In this document: piece by piece, positions 28,014-37,592 of the stretch | Numbering within the stretch: the stretch's first letter is position 1 | Layout of the letters: every line of letters begins with the position of its first letter | Source: Bacteroidales bacterium | Lineage (GTDB): Bacteria > Bacteroidota > Bacteroidia > Bacteroidales > Muribaculaceae | Direction of reading: 5' to 3' | Length of the DNA: 49,065 nt | NCBI GenBank assembly: GCA_014800605.1 | Contig: JAAVFS010000072.1 | Location: 1-49,065 of the forward strand | Notes under the pieces: generated by a model | Databases searched by the model: none | The model's input: only the letters and a program-made list of their open reading frames with translations | Told to the model about the DNA's origin: nothing | Position numbers and translations under genes: made by a program

Positions 28014-29339
28014 TTAGAGACGGGCTTTGATGGCATCGGTCTCTTTTTCGTAACCGGGCTTGGCTAGAAGTGCAAACATGTTGCGCTTATAGTCTTCTAC
28101 GCCGGGCTGGTTGAAGGGGTTGACATTGAGAATGTAGCCGCTGATGCCACAGGCTTTCTCGAAGAAGTAGATAAGCTCGCCGAGATAGAGCTCTGTGAGA
28201 GCGGGTATGGTTATGTGGAGGTTGGGGACACCACCGTCGACGTGTGCGATACGTGTGCCGAGTTCGGCCATCTTGTTGACCTGGTCGACATGGAGTCCGG
28301 CGATGTAGTTGAGTCCGTCGAGGTTGGCCTCGTCGGTGGGGATGATGACGCTGTGGCGTGTGGTCTCTACGGAGAGGACTGTCTCGAAGATAGTGCGCTC
28401 GCCATCCTGGATCCACTGACCCATGGAGTGGAGGTCGGTGGAGTTGTCGACGGCTGCGGGGAAGATGCCTTTGTGGTCTTTGCCTTCGCTCTCGCCGTAG
28501 AGCTGTTTCCACCATTCACCGAAGTAGTGGAGTTTGGGGTTGTAGTTGACAAGTATTTCGATCTTTTTGCCGGCACGATAGAGTGCGTTACGGGTAGCAG
28601 CGTAGAGCTCGGCGGGATTTTCGAGGCCGGGGTGAGCGGTAGCTTTCTCCATGCGGATGGCGCCTTCGATGAGGGCGTGGATGTCGAATCCGGCTACTGC
28701 GATGGGGAGCAGGCCTACGGGGGTCAGCACTGAGAAGCGGCCGCCGACATTGTCTTCGATGACGAATGTCTTGTAGCCTTCTTCGGTAGCGAGCTGGCGG
28801 AGTGCGCCACGATGTGCGTCGGTGATGGCGACGATACGGCGTGCTGCTTCGGCTTTGCCGAGGGTCTTTTCAAGGTTGTCCTTGAGCAGACGGAAGGCGA
28901 TGGCGGGCTCGGTGGTAGTGCCTGACTTGGAGATGACGATGATGCCATACTTTTTGCCCTGGAGATACTGCATCAGCTCGTGGAGATAGTCTTCACCGAT
29001 GTTCTGTCCGGCGAAGATCACGGGGGTCTCGCAGGGAGCAAATGTGTCGGAGAGGGCTTCGATTACGGCTTTCGCACCAAGGTAGCTGCCGCCGATACCG
29101 ATGGCTACTACTACTTCGCAGTCTTTGCGGAGCTGTAGGGCGGTAGCCTGAATGTCGTCGAGAAGAGAGGCGGGGGTTTCGGTTGGGAGTTTCACCCATC
29201 CGAGGAAGTCGTTGCCGGCAGCTGTGCCGTTGTTGACATGGCCGAGAGCTACAGCTGCTTCGGAGCTGAGAGCTTCGATGTCGGCTTTGGTGACAGCGGA
29301 GCCAAGTGCGTGATCGATGTTTACTTGAATTGATTTCAT
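28014..29339 (-). CDS. pgi: Glucose-6-phosphate isomerase
   Basis: '[20 protein letters not shown]', '[20 protein letters not shown]', '[20 protein letters not shown]', '[16 protein letters not shown]'. Confidence 0.97.
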   Translation of the reverse strand: MKSIQVNIDHALGSAVTKADIEALSSEAAVALGHVNNGTAAGNDFLGWVKLPTETPASLLDDIQATALQLRKDCEVVVAIGIGGSYLGAKAVIEALSDTFAPCETPVIFAGQNIGEDYLHELMQYLQGKKYGIIVISKSGTTTEPAIAFRLLKDNLEKTLGKAEAARRIVAITDAHRGALRQLATEEGYKTFVIEDNVGGRFSVLTPVGLLPIAVAGFDIHALIEGAIRMEKATAHPGLENPAELYAATRNALYRAGKKIEILVNYNPKLHYFGEWWKQLYGESEGKDHKGIFPAAVDNSTDLHSMGQWIQDGERTIFETVLSVETTRHSVIIPTDEANLDGLNYIAGLHVDQVNKMAELGTRIAHVDGGVPNLHITIPALTELYLGELIYFFEKACGISGYILNVNPFNQPGVEDYKRNMFALLAKPGYEKETDAIKARL

Positions 29340-29361
29340 GCTTTATGTTGTTAAGAGTCTC

Positions 29362-29844
29362 TTAGTCTTTGGTGATGAGGGCTGTGGCTTGGGCTGCGAT
29401 GCCTTCGCCGCGGCCGGTGAATCCGAGTCGCTCTGTGGTGGTGGCTTTGACTGACACTCGATCAGGGTCGAGGGCGAGGTCGGCGGCCATGTTCGCAATC
29501 ATCTGCGGAATGTGGGGGAGCATTTTGGGCTGCTGGGCTATGATGGTGATGTCGACGTTTGACACCCGATAGCCTTTTTCGCCGATCAGCTCCACGACGC
29601 GGCGGAGGAGCCGGCGGGAGTCGGCACCGGCGTAGGCGGGATCGGTATCGGGGAAGTGATAGCCGATGTCGCGCATGGTGGCGGCTCCGAGTATCGCATC
29701 GGCGAGTGCGTGGATGGCTACATCGGCATCGCTGTGGCCGAGCAGGCCGAGGGTGTGGGGGATTTCGACTCCGCAGATGATGAGTGGGCGCCCCTGGACG
29801 AGGCGATGTACGTCAAATCCGTTGCCTATGCGAATATCTGTCAT
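29362..29844 (-). CDS. ispF: 2-C-methyl-D-erythritol 2,4-cyclodiphosphate synthase
   Basis: '[11 protein letters not shown]', '[23 protein letters not shown]', '[11 protein letters not shown]', '[22 protein letters not shown]'. Confidence 0.97.
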   Translation of the reverse strand: MTDIRIGNGFDVHRLVQGRPLIICGVEIPHTLGLLGHSDADVAIHALADAILGAATMRDIGYHFPDTDPAYAGADSRRLLRRVVELIGEKGYRVSNVDITIIAQQPKMLPHIPQMIANMAADLALDPDRVSVKATTTERLGFTGRGEGIAAQATALITKD

Positions 29845-29870
29845 CCTGTGCTATATGTTATTTATGTGTA

Positions 29871-31067
29871 TTAGCGCCGCTTTCCGAGGAGGTCGCGAAG
29901 ACCGTCCATATCGAATGTGAGGGTGAATCGGAGTGTCTGGTCGAGTGGCGATGTCTGGGCTGTGGCGAGCATATATGCTGCGTCGAGTCTGACTACATTG
30001 AGCGAAAAGCCTGCGCCGAAGCTGAAATACTGGCGATTGCCCTTGTAGGAGCTTTCGTGGAAGTAGCCGCCGCGGAGGAAGAACTGGTTGTTGTAGGCAT
30101 ATTCGGCGCCGAAAGACCAGTTGATCTCGCGCAGCTCCTCTTTGAATCCGCCGGGAGCGTCGGTAAATGATTTGAAGATGCCGGTGATGGGCGACATGTT
30201 CTCCCACTTTTCGAGGGCGTCGAGATATTCGATCTGGCCATCGGTGGTGTCGGCATAGTCGGATTCGCGGGGCTTGGCCGGGACGAGGAGCTTGTTGAGG
30301 TCGAGCGAGAGGGCCAGTGTGTGATAGTCGGCAAGGGGGAACATGAATGTCGTACCGAGACGCAGGTTAGTCGGCAGGAAGGCCGGATCCTCACCATTGT
30401 TGTAGGAGACCTTGGAGCCGATGTTGGATATGTCAAAGCCCCATGACCACTGGCACTCGTTGCGGCCGATGATGGGATAGGTGGTATAGTAGCCGGAGAT
30501 GTCGGCTGAGAATGCTGATGCACCTACGGTCTGGTCGCCGGCGTATGACTCTGAGAATCCGAGGTCGGAATAGATGTAGCGGAAGACTACGCCCATAGAG
30601 AATTTCTCGGAGAGCTTGCGTGAGTAGCCTACATCAAATGAGAGCTCATAGGGGTTGAGACTCTGGGCGACGACTCCGGTGAGGTCGTTGGTGGTCACTT
30701 CGCCGAGAGAGAAGTAGCGGAGGGAGGCGCTGATGGCCTGATTGTCGTTCTGGCCGAGCTTCCAGTAGCCTGCGAGGTTGGCCAGGAAGATGTCGTTGAC
30801 GAGTTTGCGCAGCCACGGTGTGTAGCTTAGCGAAACGGCTCCCTGGCTATATGCAAAGGCGTATTTGGAGGGGTTCCAGAACTGGGAGTTGACGTCAGGA
30901 TCGGTGGCTGCACCCAGGTCACCCATTGAGGCTCCGCGCGCATCGGGTGCTATCGAGAGTGATGTGACGCCGGTCTCGATAGGGTTGAATTCGTTCTTCT
31001 GCGCCGCGATTGAGCCTGCGCCAATCAGAATGGCGATCAATGCAGTTATGATGTGCTTCATTTTCAT
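29871..31067 (-). CDS. porV: Type IX secretion system outer membrane protein PorV
   Basis: 'TSLSIAPDARGASMGDLGAATDPDVNSQFWNPSKYAF', 'LSYTPWLRKLVNDIFLANLAGYWK', FadL-like beta-barrel pattern. Confidence 0.9.
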   Translation of the reverse strand: MKMKHIITALIAILIGAGSIAAQKNEFNPIETGVTSLSIAPDARGASMGDLGAATDPDVNSQFWNPSKYAFAYSQGAVSLSYTPWLRKLVNDIFLANLAGYWKLGQNDNQAISASLRYFSLGEVTTNDLTGVVAQSLNPYELSFDVGYSRKLSEKFSMGVVFRYIYSDLGFSESYAGDQTVGASAFSADISGYYTTYPIIGRNECQWSWGFDISNIGSKVSYNNGEDPAFLPTNLRLGTTFMFPLADYHTLALSLDLNKLLVPAKPRESDYADTTDGQIEYLDALEKWENMSPITGIFKSFTDAPGGFKEELREINWSFGAEYAYNNQFFLRGGYFHESSYKGNRQYFSFGAGFSLNVVRLDAAYMLATAQTSPLDQTLRFTLTFDMDGLRDLLGKRR

Positions 31068-31114
31068 TCAGTATAAGCTGTCATTTCTACACTATTAACT
31101 GAAAAAATGGCTGT

Positions 31115-33379
31115 TTATTGTGGGATTCTGGGCGTAAAGGCGTTTTTTTCAGGGGCTGATGGGCCTGTTTTATGGGGGGCGTCGTAGTGGGGCACTGACA
31201 CGGGGGAGTCGAGCGGGGCGTGACGAGGTGGCTCGGGAGCCGGAGCTGCGGCCGGCTGGACGTGAGCGGGGGCTGCCGGCTCATGGTGCTGTTCGGGCTG
31301 AGGAGCAGGCGCCGGGGCGGTCTCCGTCTCGGGCGCAGGAGCGGGAGCGGGATGGCGCGGCGACGGGGGATAGGCGATGCGAGTGTGATACATCGTGCGC
31401 AGGCGGGAGATGAAGGCCTCCTTGACGAGCTTGATGTCACGGAATGAGAGGGGCGACTCGCGGTGGAGCCCGTCAGCTACCTGCCCGTCGATGACGTTGT
31501 TGACAAGCTTGGTGATAGCCTCGGTCGAGTAGTCTTTGAGGGAGCGTGAGGCGGCTTCTACGGAGTCGGCCATCATCAGCAGGGAGGCTTCTCGGGTCTG
31601 CGGGTTGGGGCCGGGATAGGTGAAGAGCTCGTCGTCGATAGGCTCATCGGGGTGTTGCTGCTGATATTTGATGTAGAAGTATTTGGTCTTGCTCTTGCCG
31701 TGGTGCTGGGCTATCATGTCGCGGATGACGGCGGGAAGTTTGGCTTTTTCGGCCATCTTGAGGCCATCGGTCACATGGCGATGGAGCACATAGGCGCTCT
31801 GTTCGGGCGAGAGGGAGTCGTGGGGGTTGACGCCGTGCTGATTTTCGGTGAAGAATGCCGGATTGTTGATCTTGCCGATGTCGTGATATAGAGCTCCGGT
31901 TCTGACCAGTAGGGGGTCGGCGCCGATGCGGGTTGCGGCTATGGCGGCGAGATTGCCCACTCCCATGGCATGCTGGAATGTGCCGGGACACTTCTCGGAG
32001 AGGGCGCGCAGCAGCGGAAGGTTGATGTCTGACAGCTCTACGAGGGTCACCGACGAGATCAGACCGAAGGTCTTCTCCATAATAAATATAAGGATATATG
32101 CGAAGGTGATCAGGATGCCGTTGACGGCGAAGAATCCGAGCATGCGGCCTGAGATGGTGGCTATTGATGATGTCAGCAGCAGGTCGATGGCTATATATGA
32201 GAAGATATAGGCGATGAATGCGAACAGGGCCGTGCGCAGCAGCTGTGAGCGCCGCGAGAGTTCGCGCATGGAGAAGACGGCTACAAGGCCGACGGTCATC
32301 TCGATGAAGATGAGTTCCAGTGGCGACGGGCTGTAGCAGGCGGTGAGGAGTATCTCGCAGAGATAGAAGAAGATTGCTGTATTGGCATCGAAGAATACGA
32401 CGATGACTATGGCCAGAATCGCAAACGGGACGAGGAATATACCCAGATGGAATGTCACTGAGATGATGACTCCGAGGATGTAGAAGACGACAAAGAGCAG
32501 CATGACGGCTGTCAGTGAGCGGACGGAGTCGAAGATGTCGCGGCGGTAGAGGAAGAGGTAGCAGTAGAGTCCGACAAGGAGAATGATGGTGACGAACAGG
32601 CGGCCGGCCAGCGAGGCGATATGTTCGGCTGCTGAGGATGAGTAGCGTCCGGCAAACATTTCGTCGTAGGTCGAGATGATCTTGCCCAGCTGAGGGGTGA
32701 CTAACTCGCCGCGGTCGATGATGATCTGCCCGGGCTTGATTGACGAGATGGCGCGGGTGGCCGGGATCACTTTTTCGTTGTAGAGGCGATTGGTCTCCGC
32801 TGTATCTTTGACTATCGACGGACCCAGAAGGGCATAGATGTCGATGCCGTCGAGATACCCTTCCTTGGTGGCGGTGTGAAGTTTCTGTCGAATCTCGTCA
32901 TGGGCCTGCACGAGGGAGATGATGTCGCCGGTGCGCAGTGAGTGGGTCTTGATGCCGTCGATTATGTTGATCGATGGCATGGATCCTATCTCGCGGTAGG
33001 TCGGGACGCTGACGACGCCGTTTTTATAGACGGCTTCGATGTTTTTGAGGATGGATGCTGTCTGTGCCTCGGTCATGACGCGATGGTCCATGGAGGCGAG
33101 GACGGCGCGAAGCGAGTCGAACGGATTGTCGACGAAGCGATAGACGGGTCGGAACTCTTTTTTTATGGAGTCGATGATGCTCTTCTGGACGGAGTCTTCG
33201 AGGTAGACGGGTATCTCGAATGATGCGGTCAGGACGGGATGGTCCCACTTCTCCCCCTCGGTATATGAGAGGTTGACTCTTTCGGAGCGAGGCATCAGGT
33301 AGATGATGGCCGCAAGGCTCACGATAAAGATGGCGGCCCGGCTCAGGGAGAAGCGGTTGATCTGTCGGAAGATGTTCAT
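31115..33379 (-). CDS. pgpH: 7TM-HD (PgpH-like) HDIG-domain phosphodiesterase with Pro/Ala-rich C-terminal tail
   Basis: 'HAMGVGNLAAIAATRIGADPLLVRTGALYHDIGKINNPAFFTENQ' (HD), 7 TM segments. Start at ATG 33379 ('MNIFRQINRFS'); the upstream part of the track ORF overlaps relA. Confidence 0.92.
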   Translation of the reverse strand: MNIFRQINRFSLSRAAIFIVSLAAIIYLMPRSERVNLSYTEGEKWDHPVLTASFEIPVYLEDSVQKSIIDSIKKEFRPVYRFVDNPFDSLRAVLASMDHRVMTEAQTASILKNIEAVYKNGVVSVPTYREIGSMPSINIIDGIKTHSLRTGDIISLVQAHDEIRQKLHTATKEGYLDGIDIYALLGPSIVKDTAETNRLYNEKVIPATRAISSIKPGQIIIDRGELVTPQLGKIISTYDEMFAGRYSSSAAEHIASLAGRLFVTIILLVGLYCYLFLYRRDIFDSVRSLTAVMLLFVVFYILGVIISVTFHLGIFLVPFAILAIVIVVFFDANTAIFFYLCEILLTACYSPSPLELIFIEMTVGLVAVFSMRELSRRSQLLRTALFAFIAYIFSYIAIDLLLTSSIATISGRMLGFFAVNGILITFAYILIFIMEKTFGLISSVTLVELSDINLPLLRALSEKCPGTFQHAMGVGNLAAIAATRIGADPLLVRTGALYHDIGKINNPAFFTENQHGVNPHDSLSPEQSAYVLHRHVTDGLKMAEKAKLPAVIRDMIAQHHGKSKTKYFYIKYQQQHPDEPIDDELFTYPGPNPQTREASLLMMADSVEAASRSLKDYSTEAITKLVNNVIDGQVADGLHRESPLSFRDIKLVKEAFISRLRTMYHTRIAYPPSPRHPAPAPAPETETAPAPAPQPEQHHEPAAPAHVQPAAAPAPEPPRHAPLDSPVSVPHYDAPHKTGPSAPEKNAFTPRIPQ

Positions 33380-35625
33380 ATTCGGGAGGCCTTGGTGACG
33401 CCGTTGATGGAGCGGACGTTGTCGCACAGGGTGTTGACTACGTCGGCATCGCTGACCAGCACGGAGAGTTCGCAGTTGAAGACTTCATCGCGGGCCTCGA
33501 TGTCGAGACGTCGGATGTTGATATTTAGATGTGTAGAGATCATGTGGGTGAGCTCCTGGAGGATGCCCAGGCGGTCGATACCTTCGATGTGGACTTTGGC
33601 GAGGAATGATCCCTCGACCTCTGGAGCCCATTCTGTGGTGACAATGTTCTGCCCGTAGCTTGCCTTGAGGGCGAGGGCGCGGGGGCAGTCGACGGTGTGG
33701 ATGGTGACTTCGTTGTTGTCGTCGACGAAGCCGAGCACGGGGTCGCCGGGGATCGGGCAGCAGCAGCCTGAGAACTTGAAGTTGGAGCCGTTGCTGTCGT
33801 AGCGTAGCAGGTAGGTCTGCTTCATGTTGACGGGCGGACGCTTTGTCACCTCCTCGTCATCGGTTTCCGCGTCGTCGGCCGACGAGCGGTTGACTCTGAA
33901 TATTTTGGCGAGGACTCCTCGCTGGCGGTCGTTCTGGCGGCGGAGCGCTTTGGCAAGACTTTTGTCGATGATTATCTCGTCGTTGCCGAGCATGAGGTAG
34001 AGTTCGTCGCGATTGGCGGCGTGGAAGATTCCGAGCGTTTTGGTCAGGACGTCGTTGGTCAGCGGGATATTGTTCTCTTCGAGGAATTTATCGAAGATTT
34101 CGCGGCCGCGGTTGATGGCCGGCTGCTGTATCTTTCGCAGGGCGGCGCGCAGGCGGGTCTTGCCCTTGGCTGATGCAAGGAAGTTGATCCATTCGGGCTT
34201 CGGTGTCTGCGATTGTGATGTGAGCACTTCGACCTGGTCGCCGCTATTGAGTTTCTGGCTCAGAGGCACGAGTTTATGGTTGACCTTACCGGCGATGCAG
34301 TGGCATCCGATCTGGGAGTGGAGCCAGAATGCGAAGTCGAGCACGGTGGCGTCTTTCGGGAGGGTAATCAGCTCACCCTTAGGGGTGAAGACGACGATTT
34401 CGCTCGAGAAGAGATTGAGTTTCAGGGTGTCGAGGAAGTCGAGGGCGTTGGGCTCGGGGTTGTCGAGGATATCCTTGATGGTGCGGAGCCATGCGTTGAG
34501 TTCTGACTCTTCGTCGTGGTCGCCGATCTTGTATTTCCAGTGTGCTGCAAATCCCTTTTCGTCGATCTCGTCCATGCGGCGGGAGCGGATCTGGACTTCG
34601 ATCCAGTTGCCGTCGGGGCCCATGACGGTCAGATGCAGCGCCTGGTAGCCGTTGGCTTTGGGGACGGAGATCCAGTCGCGGGTGCGGTCGGGGTGGAGGC
34701 GATAGAGGTCGGTGATGGCTGAATAGATCTGCCAGCAGATGGCTTTTTCGTGAGAGTGGTCGTCGCAGTCGAAGATGATGCGCATGGCGTAGAGGTCATA
34801 GACCTCCTCGAAGGGGACTTTCTTCTTCTCCATCTTGTTCCAGATGGAATAGACGGATTTGATGCGCGCTTTGGCTTCGAATTTGATGCCCATGCGCTCG
34901 AGTTCGCGTGTGATCGGTGCGGAGAAGTCGTTGTAGACGCTTGAGCGCTTGGCTTCGGATTCGAGTATCTTGCGCTCGATCATGGCATAAGCCTCCGGGT
35001 GCTCGTATTTGAAGCTGAGGTCTTCGAGTTCGGTCTTGATGCTGAAAAGTCCGAGGCGATGGGCCAGCGGGGCATAGATGTAGAGGGTCTCTCCGGCTAT
35101 CTTGTACTGCTTGTTGGGAGCCATGGAGCCGAGTGTCCGCATGTTGTGGAGTCGGTCGGCCATTTTAATGAGCACTACGCGTATGTCTTCGCTCATCGTC
35201 AGGAGCAGTTTGCGGAAGTTTTCGGCCTGCAGCGAGGCTTTGTCGCCGAAGATTCCGCCGGAAATTTTCGTCAGGCCATCTACGAGCTGGGCTATCTTGG
35301 GTCCGAAATGCTGCTCGATGTCCTCGACGGTGTATTCTGTGTCTTCCACGACGTCGTGGAGCAGGGCGGCGCAGATAGATGTCGACCCGAGGCCGATCTC
35401 TTGGCTGGCTATGCGGGCCACGGCGATGGGGTGGAGTATGTAGGGCTCGCCACTGCGGCGACGGATGCCGCTGTGGGCTTCGCGGGCGAAGTTGAAGGCG
35501 CGCTCTATGATCTCGACCTTTTTACGGTGGTTGCTGGCGATGTAGCCGTCGAGAAGGTCGCGGAATGCGTCTTGTATGATGAGGTCTTCCTCGGGAGTCG
35601 TGAATGATTTTTGGGCAGTTGTCAT
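33376..35625 (-). CDS. relA: Bifunctional (p)ppGpp synthetase/hydrolase (RelA/SpoT)
   Basis: HD domain 'CAALLHDVVEDTEYTVEDI', synthetase 'DWISVPKANGYQALHLTVMGPDGNWIEVQIRS', TGS and ACT domains. ATG at 35625; the track start at 35637 is GTG. Confidence 0.96.
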   Translation of the reverse strand: MTTAQKSFTTPEEDLIIQDAFRDLLDGYIASNHRKKVEIIERAFNFAREAHSGIRRRSGEPYILHPIAVARIASQEIGLGSTSICAALLHDVVEDTEYTVEDIEQHFGPKIAQLVDGLTKISGGIFGDKASLQAENFRKLLLTMSEDIRVVLIKMADRLHNMRTLGSMAPNKQYKIAGETLYIYAPLAHRLGLFSIKTELEDLSFKYEHPEAYAMIERKILESEAKRSSVYNDFSAPITRELERMGIKFEAKARIKSVYSIWNKMEKKKVPFEEVYDLYAMRIIFDCDDHSHEKAICWQIYSAITDLYRLHPDRTRDWISVPKANGYQALHLTVMGPDGNWIEVQIRSRRMDEIDEKGFAAHWKYKIGDHDEESELNAWLRTIKDILDNPEPNALDFLDTLKLNLFSSEIVVFTPKGELITLPKDATVLDFAFWLHSQIGCHCIAGKVNHKLVPLSQKLNSGDQVEVLTSQSQTPKPEWINFLASAKGKTRLRAALRKIQQPAINRGREIFDKFLEENNIPLTNDVLTKTLGIFHAANRDELYLMLGNDEIIIDKSLAKALRRQNDRQRGVLAKIFRVNRSSADDAETDDEEVTKRPPVNMKQTYLLRYDSNGSNFKFSGCCCPIPGDPVLGFVDDNNEVTIHTVDCPRALALKASYGQNIVTTEWAPEVEGSFLAKVHIEGIDRLGILQELTHMISTHLNINIRRLDIEARDEVFNCELSVLVSDADVVNTLCDNVRSINGVTKASRI

Positions 35626-35682
35626 CGTTTTAGTCACTTACAGACGGGGTCGGTGCCGTAAATCCTTTTGGACACTAACTGA

Positions 35683-35690
35683 CAAAGATA
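35683..35690 (-). promoter_or_regulatory. Putative -7 promoter element upstream of relA-pgpH
   Basis: CAAAGATA on + strand = TATCTTTG (TAnnTTTG) on - strand, 58 bp upstream of the relA ATG. Confidence 0.45.
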
Positions 35691-35934
35691 ATGCAATTAA
35701 ATGATATCTCCTATAATACGCGCGAAAAACTTGTGCGCGCGAGCGTAGGGGCTTAGCTTTGTTTGCAGAGGTGTCTGACTTCGTGTTTGTGATGGCCCGA
35801 TTGCGAGTTCTGACAAACTTGATTCCACCACCTGCCGACGCGCCCGAAGCAGCGCTATGCACGAATAGGCCATATCAGTATGGTCTACTGACACAGCCTT
35901 TCTGTATGCTTGCGGGGCAGGGATGCCCTGATGA

Positions 35935-36276
35935 TTAGTTGGCTTCTGTAGTTGAAGTGGGGAGGACTTCAGTGGGGAGGTCGTTGGAGGTGGTTGTGGT
36001 AGTGTTGGTCACGGTACCCTTATCGAATGCGGGGCCGTTGGCAGTCTTGCCGCTCTTTTCCATTACAACGCCTGAGAGGATAGCGAGGACAGCTACGATT
36101 GCTGCGAGGGTCCAGGTTGCTTTCTCGATGAAGTCGGTTGTACGGCGTACACCCATCAGCTGGTTAGAGCCTGCGAAGTTGGAAGCGAGGCCTCCTCCTT
36201 TGGATTTCTGAATGAGGACTACGATGATGAGCAGTACGGAGATGATTACAGCGAGTACAATAAATGTTGTTACCAT
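35935..36276 (-). CDS. secG: Preprotein translocase subunit SecG
   Basis: 'LLIIVVLIQKSKGGGLASNFAGSNQLMGVRRTTDFIEKATWTLA'. Confidence 0.95.
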   Translation of the reverse strand: MVTTFIVLAVIISVLLIIVVLIQKSKGGGLASNFAGSNQLMGVRRTTDFIEKATWTLAAIVAVLAILSGVVMEKSGKTANGPAFDKGTVTNTTTTTSNDLPTEVLPTSTTEAN

Positions 36277-37052
36277 TATTTAGATTTTTGTTTATTCTTT
36301 TTATTGCGTTCGGCCGCGTCCTGGATGATTATCAGTTTGCGGAGGAAACGTAATTGGTCTGCAAAGTAAATACTTTTTTCCGGATAATTCAAACTTAGGG
36401 AGTGGATTATTTCGTATGCCTGTCGATAATGTCCCTGTTTGATGAATATTTTTGCGAGTGACTGGCTCAGCAGACCCCCCTGAGGCATAGCGGGTTGCGC
36501 CTGAGCTTCGGGCTCGGCGGCTGGGGTCGGTTCGGGCGTCGCCGGGGGCTCTGTTTTTGGCGCGGGAGTGATCTCCTCGGAGTGGGAGCTGATGAAGGCA
36601 TCGAGCAGTGAGTCCTGCTCATCGCGCTCGCCAAGGGGGGCGTCGTCGCCGAGCGAAAGGGCGTAGTCGGCAGGCACGGGGTTGAATATCAGTCGATTCA
36701 GGAGCTCGTCCTCGGCCGGGTCGGAGTGGCCGTAGGTGGCGAGGAATGTGTCGATTGTGTCATTGGTCGAGGGGGTGGCGTCAGCGGCCGCTGCGGGATA
36801 GAAGCGGTCAAACTCGCCGGTACCTTCCGGGTCGAGCAGAATGCGCAGGCGCGACATGTCAGGGATGGATAGCGCGATCCGCTGCACGATGTCGGCTGTC
36901 TGCTCCTCGGTCAGCGCTGGATGCGGGTGGCGTAGTTGCAGTATCAGCGGATAGACGCATGCGGGGGCCTGCCGCATGAGCTGTGCTACTTGTGCGGCGT
37001 CGAGCGGAGCGCTCAGAGGGGTGTTGATTATGTCGCTGAGAGAAGTTTCCAT
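36276..37052 (-). CDS. Hypothetical protein with C-terminal TPR-like segment
   Basis: 258-aa ORF between lptE and secG; C-terminus 'SLAKIFIKQGHYRQAYEIIHSLSLNYPEKSIYFADQLRFL' looks like a tetratricopeptide repeat. Confidence 0.8.
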   Translation of the reverse strand: METSLSDIINTPLSAPLDAAQVAQLMRQAPACVYPLILQLRHPHPALTEEQTADIVQRIALSIPDMSRLRILLDPEGTGEFDRFYPAAAADATPSTNDTIDTFLATYGHSDPAEDELLNRLIFNPVPADYALSLGDDAPLGERDEQDSLLDAFISSHSEEITPAPKTEPPATPEPTPAAEPEAQAQPAMPQGGLLSQSLAKIFIKQGHYRQAYEIIHSLSLNYPEKSIYFADQLRFLRKLIIIQDAAERNKKNKQKSK

Positions 37053-37067
37053 TGTCGGGTGGGGCGT

Positions 37068-37592
37068 CTACCAGTTGCCGAGTGTAGCGTTGAATATCAG
37101 GTCTACGAGTTCTTCGGAGATCTGCTGACACAGTTCGTCCTGGACGTCGGTCAGCATCTGCGATGCGTCGAAATCGCGATAGGCCGTGAAAGTCTGGTCG
37201 ACGTTGTTTTTCTCGTTCTTGGTGTCGGTATATTTTACTCTGACGCCGATGGTCAGTCGGGTCTGTGATGCGTATGCGTCCTCGGTGACGGCCTGAGGCG
37301 AGAGCGAGTAGGTGGTGATTTCGCCTTCGAGCATGAGGTCTGACTGACCGTCGGTCGTCTGCAGGCGGGTGTTGCGGTTGATGTAGTCGAGCAGCTCATT
37401 CTCAAATGTCTGCTGGAGCGGGGGGTAGACGAGCGCCGCGCGGATCGGGAACTGACTGACATGGATCGTGTGATAGACATTGTAGTCGATCGGCGCGCCG
37501 TTGAGAGTGAAGTTGATGCGGCATGATATGGCTGCTACCGCAAGGATTGTGGCAGTCAGTGACAGTAGGAGCAATCGGGCGTGGCGTTTCAT
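37068..37592 (-). CDS. lptE: LptE family LPS-assembly lipoprotein
   Basis: 'CRINFTLNGAPIDYNVYHTIHVSQFPIRAALVYPPLQQTFENELLDYINRNTRL', with lipobox Cys at 'AAISC'. Confidence 0.88.
   Translation of the reverse strand: MKRHARLLLLSLTATILAVAAISCRINFTLNGAPIDYNVYHTIHVSQFPIRAALVYPPLQQTFENELLDYINRNTRLQTTDGQSDLMLEGEITTYSLSPQAVTEDAYASQTRLTIGVRVKYTDTKNEKNNVDQTFTAYRDFDASQMLTDVQDELCQQISEELVDLIFNATLGNW

Noticed and set aside
34013-34648. 211-aa + strand ORF (and others at 34999-35607, 38833-39570)
   Set aside because: Antisense to relA and the acyltransferase; no independent support.
35638-35894. Two short - strand ORFs (74 and 65 aa) upstream of relA
   Set aside because: Overlapping frames of the same intergenic DNA, one crossing the putative relA promoter; no domain or convincing start context.
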